Below are positions 60,229 to 64,000 of a stretch of DNA of 64,000 nt, one piece after another. Every line of letters begins with the position of its first letter. Position 1 is the first letter of the stretch. The notes under the pieces were generated by a model. It was not told where the DNA came from and did not search any database. It was given only the letters and a program-made list of their open reading frames with translations. The position numbers were made by a program, and so were the translations under genes. Origin of the DNA: Streptomyces parvulus (GTDB lineage Bacteria; Actinomycetota; Actinomycetes; Streptomycetales; Streptomycetaceae). Location of the stretch: contig NZ_BMRX01000010.1 of NCBI RefSeq assembly GCF_014648855.1, forward strand, positions 186,001 to 250,000. The letters run 5' to 3'.

Positions 60229-60241
60229 TTGAATGCATCAA
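60229..60241. promoter_or_regulatory. Dyad TTGA-ATGCA-TCAA before the betaine transporter
   Basis: A 13-base inverted repeat 52 bases before the ATPase start, near the expected promoter. It may be an operator; the regulator is unknown. Confidence 0.35.
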
Positions 60242-60355
60242 CCAGCTTCGGCCCGGCTGCGCGCCTGCCCCGATGTTTATGTGCCAAACACACGAGTGAC
60301 CCAGTTCACACGTCCTCCGGCCCGCGTCCACACGCTCTGCGGCATGATGCGAGGC

Positions 60356-61276
60356 GTGACCGGACGACTGATGCTCCTCGACACCGCCTCCCTCTACTTC
60401 CGCGCCTACTTCGGCGTGCCGGACTCGGTGCGGGCCCCCGACGGCACGCCGGTGAACGCCGTGCGCGGGCTGCTCGACTTCATCGACCGCCTGGTGAAGG
60501 ACCACCGGCCGGACCACCTGGTCGCCTGCATGGACGCCGACTGGCGCCCGCAGTGGCGGGTCGATTTGATCCCCTCCTACAAGGCGCACCGCGTCGCGGA
60601 GGAGCGCCCGGCGGGCCCCGACGAGGAGGAGATCCCGGACACGCTCTCGCCGCAGGTTCCGGTGATCGAGGCCGTCCTCGACGCGCTCGGCATCGCCCGC
60701 GTCGGCGTGGCCGGGTACGAGGCCGACGACGTCATCGGCACGTACACCGCGCGGGCGACGGGACCGGTCGACATCGTCACCGGCGACCGCGATCTCTACC
60801 AGCTCGTCGACGACGCCCGCGGCGTGCGCGTGCTCTACCCGGTCAAGGGCGTCGGCACCCTGAACCTGACCGACGAGGCCGCGCTGCGCGAGAAGTACGG
60901 TGTCGACGGCCGCGGGTACGCCGACCTGGCGCTGCTGCGCGGCGACCCCAGCGACGGGCTGCCCGGGGTGGCCGGCATCGGCGAGAAGACCGCGGCCAAG
61001 CTGCTGGCCGAGTTCGGCGACCTGGCCGGCATCCGGGCCGCCGTGGACGAGCCGAAGGCGAAGCTCACCCCCTCCCAGCGGCGGCGGCTCACCGAGGCGG
61101 GCCCGTACCTGGACGTCGCGCCGAAGGTGGTCCGGGTGGCCGGCGACGTCCCGCTGCCGGACGTCGCGACCGCGCTGCCCCACGCGCCGCGCGACGCGGC
61201 GGAACTGGACGCGCTGGCGGCGCGCTGGGGCCTGGGCGGCTCGCTGCAGCGGCTGCTGACGACGCTGGCCGCCTGA
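60356..61276 (+). CDS. 5'-3' exonuclease (PolA N-terminal-like FEN/H3TH nuclease)
   Basis: The protein has 306 residues. PIN-like core: LMLLDTASLYFRAYFG (metal-ligand Asp near the start), YEADDVIGTY and TGDRDLYQLV. The H3TH DNA-binding motif lies at GLPGVAGIGEKTAAKLL. It resembles stand-alone 5' nucleases that remove RNA primers and flaps. GTG 60356 is used; ATG 60344, 60347 and 60371 are alternatives. Confidence 0.85.
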   Translation: MTGRLMLLDTASLYFRAYFGVPDSVRAPDGTPVNAVRGLLDFIDRLVKDHRPDHLVACMDADWRPQWRVDLIPSYKAHRVAEERPAGPDEEEIPDTLSPQVPVIEAVLDALGIARVGVAGYEADDVIGTYTARATGPVDIVTGDRDLYQLVDDARGVRVLYPVKGVGTLNLTDEAALREKYGVDGRGYADLALLRGDPSDGLPGVAGIGEKTAAKLLAEFGDLAGIRAAVDEPKAKLTPSQRRRLTEAGPYLDVAPKVVRVAGDVPLPDVATALPHAPRDAAELDALAARWGLGGSLQRLLTTLAA

Positions 61277-61394
61277 GCGGAGCGGCGAAGGCCGCGCGCC
61301 GCGTCGGTTCCCGCCGGAGGGGAACTCGTACGGTGCTCGCGGAACACCCCGGAACTCCCCCACGCGACGCACCGACCGGACGGGGAGTGCTAAC

Positions 61395-61408
61395 TTAGGT
61401 AAACCTAA
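61395..61408. promoter_or_regulatory. Iron box TTAGGTAAACCTAA upstream of the siderophore-interacting protein
   Basis: Six-base arms TTAGGT and ACCTAA around AA; the full sequence contains the DmdR/IdeR consensus TTAGGT...CCTAA. It lies 36 bases before the gene, consistent with Fe(II)-dependent repression. Confidence 0.75.
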
Positions 61409-61443
61409 CCACTGACCCGCACGTTGTGAGCAGGGAGACCCTC

Positions 61444-62286
61444 ATGGCAGACCGTCCGGCACGCAGGCCGCGCAAGCCGCACACCGCCCAGGTCGTCCGC
61501 ACCGAGCGGCTGACCCCGCACATGCAGCGTGTGGTGCTCGGCGGCGAGGGCCTGGCCGCGATCTCCGCGGACACCTGTACCGACCACTACGTGAAACTGC
61601 TGTTCGCCGCCGAGGGCGTGACCTACCCGGAGCCCTTCGACCTGGAGCGGATCCGCGAGGAGTTCCCGCGCGACCAGTGGCCGGTGACCCGCACGTACAC
61701 CGTGCGCCACTGGGACGCCGAGCACCTCGAGATGACACTGGACTTCGTCGTCCACGGGGACGAGGGGCTGGCCGGCCCCTGGGCCCGGCGCGTGCGGCCG
61801 GGCGAGACCGTCCGCTTCATGGGCCCCGGCGGCGCCTACGCCCCCGACCTCAGCGCCGACTGGCATCTGCTGGCCGGTGACGAGAGCGCCCTGCCGGCCA
61901 TCGCCCGGTCCCTGGAGGCGCTGCCCGACGGCGCCCGCGCCTTCGCCTTCGTGGAGGTGGACGGCCCGGAGGAGGAGCAGAAGATCGACTCCGACGTGGA
62001 GGTCGTCTGGCTGCACCGCGGTGGCCGTCCGGTGGGCCAGGCCCTCGTCGAGGCCGTGCGTGCCCTGGACTTCCCCGAGGGCCGGCCGCACGCCTTCGTG
62101 CACGGCGAGGCCGCCTGCGTGAAGGAGCTGCGCCGGTACCTGCGGGTCGAGCGGGAGCTTCCCCGCGAGGACCTGTCGATCTCCGGCTACTGGCGGCTCG
62201 GTCACAACGAGGACGGCTGGCAGGCGTCGAAGCGGGAGTGGAACGCCCGCATCGAGGCCGAGCAGGAGGGCGCCCCGGCCGCGTAG
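61444..62286 (+). CDS. Siderophore-interacting protein (ferric-siderophore reductase, FAD)
   Basis: The protein has 280 residues. FAD-binding domain: VTRTYTVRHWDAEHLEMTLDFVVHG, with R-x-Y-T at the isoalloxazine site. NAD(P)H domain: WHLLAGDESALPAIARSLEALP. The family frees iron from siderophores by reduction in the cytoplasm. The ATG at 61444 has GGGAG upstream. Regulation by an iron box is expected. Confidence 0.9.
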   Translation: MADRPARRPRKPHTAQVVRTERLTPHMQRVVLGGEGLAAISADTCTDHYVKLLFAAEGVTYPEPFDLERIREEFPRDQWPVTRTYTVRHWDAEHLEMTLDFVVHGDEGLAGPWARRVRPGETVRFMGPGGAYAPDLSADWHLLAGDESALPAIARSLEALPDGARAFAFVEVDGPEEEQKIDSDVEVVWLHRGGRPVGQALVEAVRALDFPEGRPHAFVHGEAACVKELRRYLRVERELPREDLSISGYWRLGHNEDGWQASKREWNARIEAEQEGAPAA

Positions 62287-62370
62287 CCGGGGGCCGCACG
62301 CGAGCCGCCCTGACGACCGGTTGGCGCCGCCCACTCCGTGCGGCGCCACCCGCGCTCCGCTCCCCCGGTC

Positions 62371-62952
62371 TCAGTCGCCCCGCACGCGCGCGTGCAGGTG
62401 CATGTCGTGCCAGCCGTCCGGATGCAGCAGGGCACTGCGCTTGGTGCCCTCCAGCGCGAAGCCCGCCTTCTCGGCGACCCGGCAGGACGCGCCGTTGGCC
62501 ACCGCGTGGGAGAGTTCCAGGCGCTGGAAACCGATCCGGTCCAGGGCCCAGTGCGCGAGCGCCCGGGTGGCGCGGGCGGCGACCCCCTTGCCACGGGCGG
62601 CGGCGGTCGTCCAGTAGGCGACCTCGGCCACCCCGTCGCCTAGCACGACCTCGCGCAGCGCGACCCGGCCGGCCAGCAGGCCGCCGGTCTCCTCGACCAC
62701 CGCCCACTGGGCGCCCCGCTCGCCCGCCCAGCCCCGCCGCCACTCGGCGATCCAGCCGCGCACCTCGTCCTCGGAGTCGGCCGCGCGGATGTGCCACTGG
62801 TGCATCACCGGGTCCTGGAAGGCGGCGTGCACGGCGGGGGCGTCCTCGTCGCGCCACGGGCGCAGCAGGAGGCCGTCCCCCGTGGCGAGCGTGGGCTGCG
62901 GTGTGCCGGAGAGGGTGCCGGCCGCCAGGACCGGCTGCGTGAGGTAGGGCAT
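62371..62952 (-). CDS. GNAT-family N-acetyltransferase (RimJ/RimL type)
   Basis: The protein has 193 residues. GDGLLLRPWRDEDAPAVHAAFQDP starts the RimJ-like fold; VAEVAYWTTAAARGKGVAARATRAL gives the acetyl-CoA loop (ARGKGVA) and RLELSHAVANGASCRVAEKAGF the Asn-containing end. The target could be a ribosomal protein or small molecule. ATG 62952 has AGGA eight bases upstream. Confidence 0.85.
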   Translation of the reverse strand: MPYLTQPVLAAGTLSGTPQPTLATGDGLLLRPWRDEDAPAVHAAFQDPVMHQWHIRAADSEDEVRGWIAEWRRGWAGERGAQWAVVEETGGLLAGRVALREVVLGDGVAEVAYWTTAAARGKGVAARATRALAHWALDRIGFQRLELSHAVANGASCRVAEKAGFALEGTKRSALLHPDGWHDMHLHARVRGD

Positions 62953-63032
62953 GCGCCGCATCCTGCCAACCGGCGCGGCCGGCGGCCCAGCGTTTTTCCG
63001 CGGCCGGCGCCCGCCTCGTAGGCTGGCCGGTG

Positions 63033-64000
63033 ATGAGACGCCGTACGCCTCCCCCGCCCTCGCCCCTGCCGCAGCGCGACGGCATCGACGCGGTACGGGT
63101 GCGGCTGCCCGCCGAGGGGCCGTGGGCCACGGTGCGGGACCACCTGGCGGAACGGCTGTCCGGCGCGGGTGCCGGCGTCGTCGACGGCATGTTCGCCGCC
63201 GGCCTGTTCGTGACCGCCGACGGGCGGGCGGTGCCGGCGGACGCGCCGTACGAGCCCGGGATGTTCGTGTGGTTCCACCGCGAGACGCCCGCCGAGGTGC
63301 CGGTGCCCTTCCCACTGGAGGTCGTGTACCGCGACGCGCACATCGTCGTCGCCGACAAGCCGCACTTCCTGGCCACCACCCCGCGCGGCGGACACGTCGT
63401 CCAGACCGCGCTGGCCCGGCTGCGCCGCGAGCTGGACCTCCCCGCCCTCGGCGCCGCGCACCGCCTGGACCGGCTCACCGCCGGACTGGTGCTCTTCGTC
63501 GTGCGCCCCGGGGAACGCGGCGCGTACCAGAGCCTGTTCGGCGAGCGCCGGGTGCGCAAGGTGTACGAGGCCGTCGCGCCGTACGACCCCGCCCTCGCCC
63601 TTCCCCGGACCGTGCGCAGCCGCATCCTCAAGGAACGCGGCGTCCTGGCCGCCCGCGAGATCGAGGGCGAGCCCAACGCCGTCACCCGCGTCGAACTGGC
63701 CGCACACCGGCCCGCCCCGGCCGCCGGCTGCCCGGACCTGGGCCGGTACCGGCTGGAGCCCGCGACCGGCCAGACCCATCAGCTGCGCGTGCACATGAAC
63801 GCGCTGGGCGTGCCGATCCTCGGCGACCCCCTCTACCCCGAGGTGGCCCCCGCCGTGCCGGCCGGTGACTTCCGGCGCCCGCTGCAACTGCTGGCGAGTG
63901 AGCTGGGGTTCACCGATCCGGTCACGGGGCGCGAGCACCGCTTCCGCAGCGGGCGGACCCTCGGGGCGTGGACGGCGTACGAGGAGTGGGCGGCCGGTCA
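63033..64000 (+). CDS. RluA-family pseudouridine synthase (cut by window end)
   Basis: At least 322 residues and still open at the window end. The catalytic Asp146 is in HRLDRLTAG (143-151). Motif I-like VADKPHFLATTPRGGH and the end motif TGQTHQLRVHMNALGVPILGD follow. It isomerises uridines in rRNA or tRNA. The ATG at 63033 (or GTG 63030) is preceded by a GC-rich site. It is the main gene at this window end. Confidence 0.88.
   Translation, partial: MRRRTPPPPSPLPQRDGIDAVRVRLPAEGPWATVRDHLAERLSGAGAGVVDGMFAAGLFVTADGRAVPADAPYEPGMFVWFHRETPAEVPVPFPLEVVYRDAHIVVADKPHFLATTPRGGHVVQTALARLRRELDLPALGAAHRLDRLTAGLVLFVVRPGERGAYQSLFGERRVRKVYEAVAPYDPALALPRTVRSRILKERGVLAAREIEGEPNAVTRVELAAHRPAPAAGCPDLGRYRLEPATGQTHQLRVHMNALGVPILGDPLYPEVAPAVPAGDFRRPLQLLASELGFTDPVTGREHRFRSGRTLGAWTAYEEWAAG

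Overview
The window is a very GC-rich stretch of chromosome from a Streptomyces or close relative. Third codon positions are almost all G or C. GTG and TTG starts are common, gene ends overlap as ATGA or GTGA, and many intergenic regions hold GC-rich perfect hairpins. Gene content and order (methionine ABC transporter, argH, the argCJBDR block, pheST, infC-rpmI-rplT, and a glnA4-type glutamine synthetase operon) match the conserved core of Streptomyces genomes. I see no insertion sequence, prophage, CRISPR array, rRNA or tRNA.

Layout. 1-2617: metN-metI-metQ methionine uptake on the minus strand, preceded by a tiny Cys/Met-rich leader ORF (2858-2902). 3037-8063: HAD phosphatase, two small membrane proteins, GNAT, sigma-like factor, exported glycerophosphodiesterase, acyltransferase. 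8173-10292: TetR-controlled MFS exporter with a perfect operator palindrome. 10345-14281: aldo/keto reductase, argH with tandem ARG boxes, PPOX protein, exported YkuD protein. 14370-17394: a flavocytochrome-type reductase, a double FMN-binding protein and its likely flavin transferase ApbE. 18163-23075: argR-argD-argB-argJ-argC, transcribed from argC, with a second pair of ARG boxes. 23157-31882: mixed metabolic and regulatory genes, including a MocR/EamA pair whose start codons overlap and a histidine-phosphatase-like protein lacking both catalytic histidines. 32267-41198: pheST, an orphan histidine kinase, a TrmH-type methyltransferase, and the infC-rpmI-rplT operon with an ATC-initiated infC behind a leader containing an intrinsic terminator. 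41269-46429: a class-A-like serine hydrolase, a mycosin protease with a proline-rich membrane partner, and a PLP fold-III enzyme. 47503-52646: SDR, aldehyde dehydrogenase, GlnA4-type glutamine synthetase, FadR regulator and class-I glutamine-amidotransferase-like hydrolase, which together look like gamma-glutamylation catabolism of ethanolamine or a similar amine. 52675-56065: LysR/TDT pair and metal-receptor/XRE-cupin pair. 56481-60177: glycine betaine ABC transporter with two substrate domains fused to its permease. 60356-64000: 5'-3' exonuclease, iron-regulated siderophore-interacting reductase, GNAT, and an RluA pseudouridine synthase cut by the window end.

Functional links. ArgR made at 18163-18702 is expected to act on both ARG-box pairs (12885-12922 and 23038-23075), tying argH to the distant argCJBDR operon. 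The FMN-binding protein and ApbE form a substrate/enzyme pair with a membrane reductase able to supply electrons. The amine operon contains a complete glutamylate, oxidise, hydrolyse sequence. The strongest candidates for little-described biology are the Cys/Met leader ahead of metN, the infC leader RNA, the three-gene flavin electron-transfer cassette, and a palindrome shared by two neighbouring promoters around the XRE/TPR regulator.
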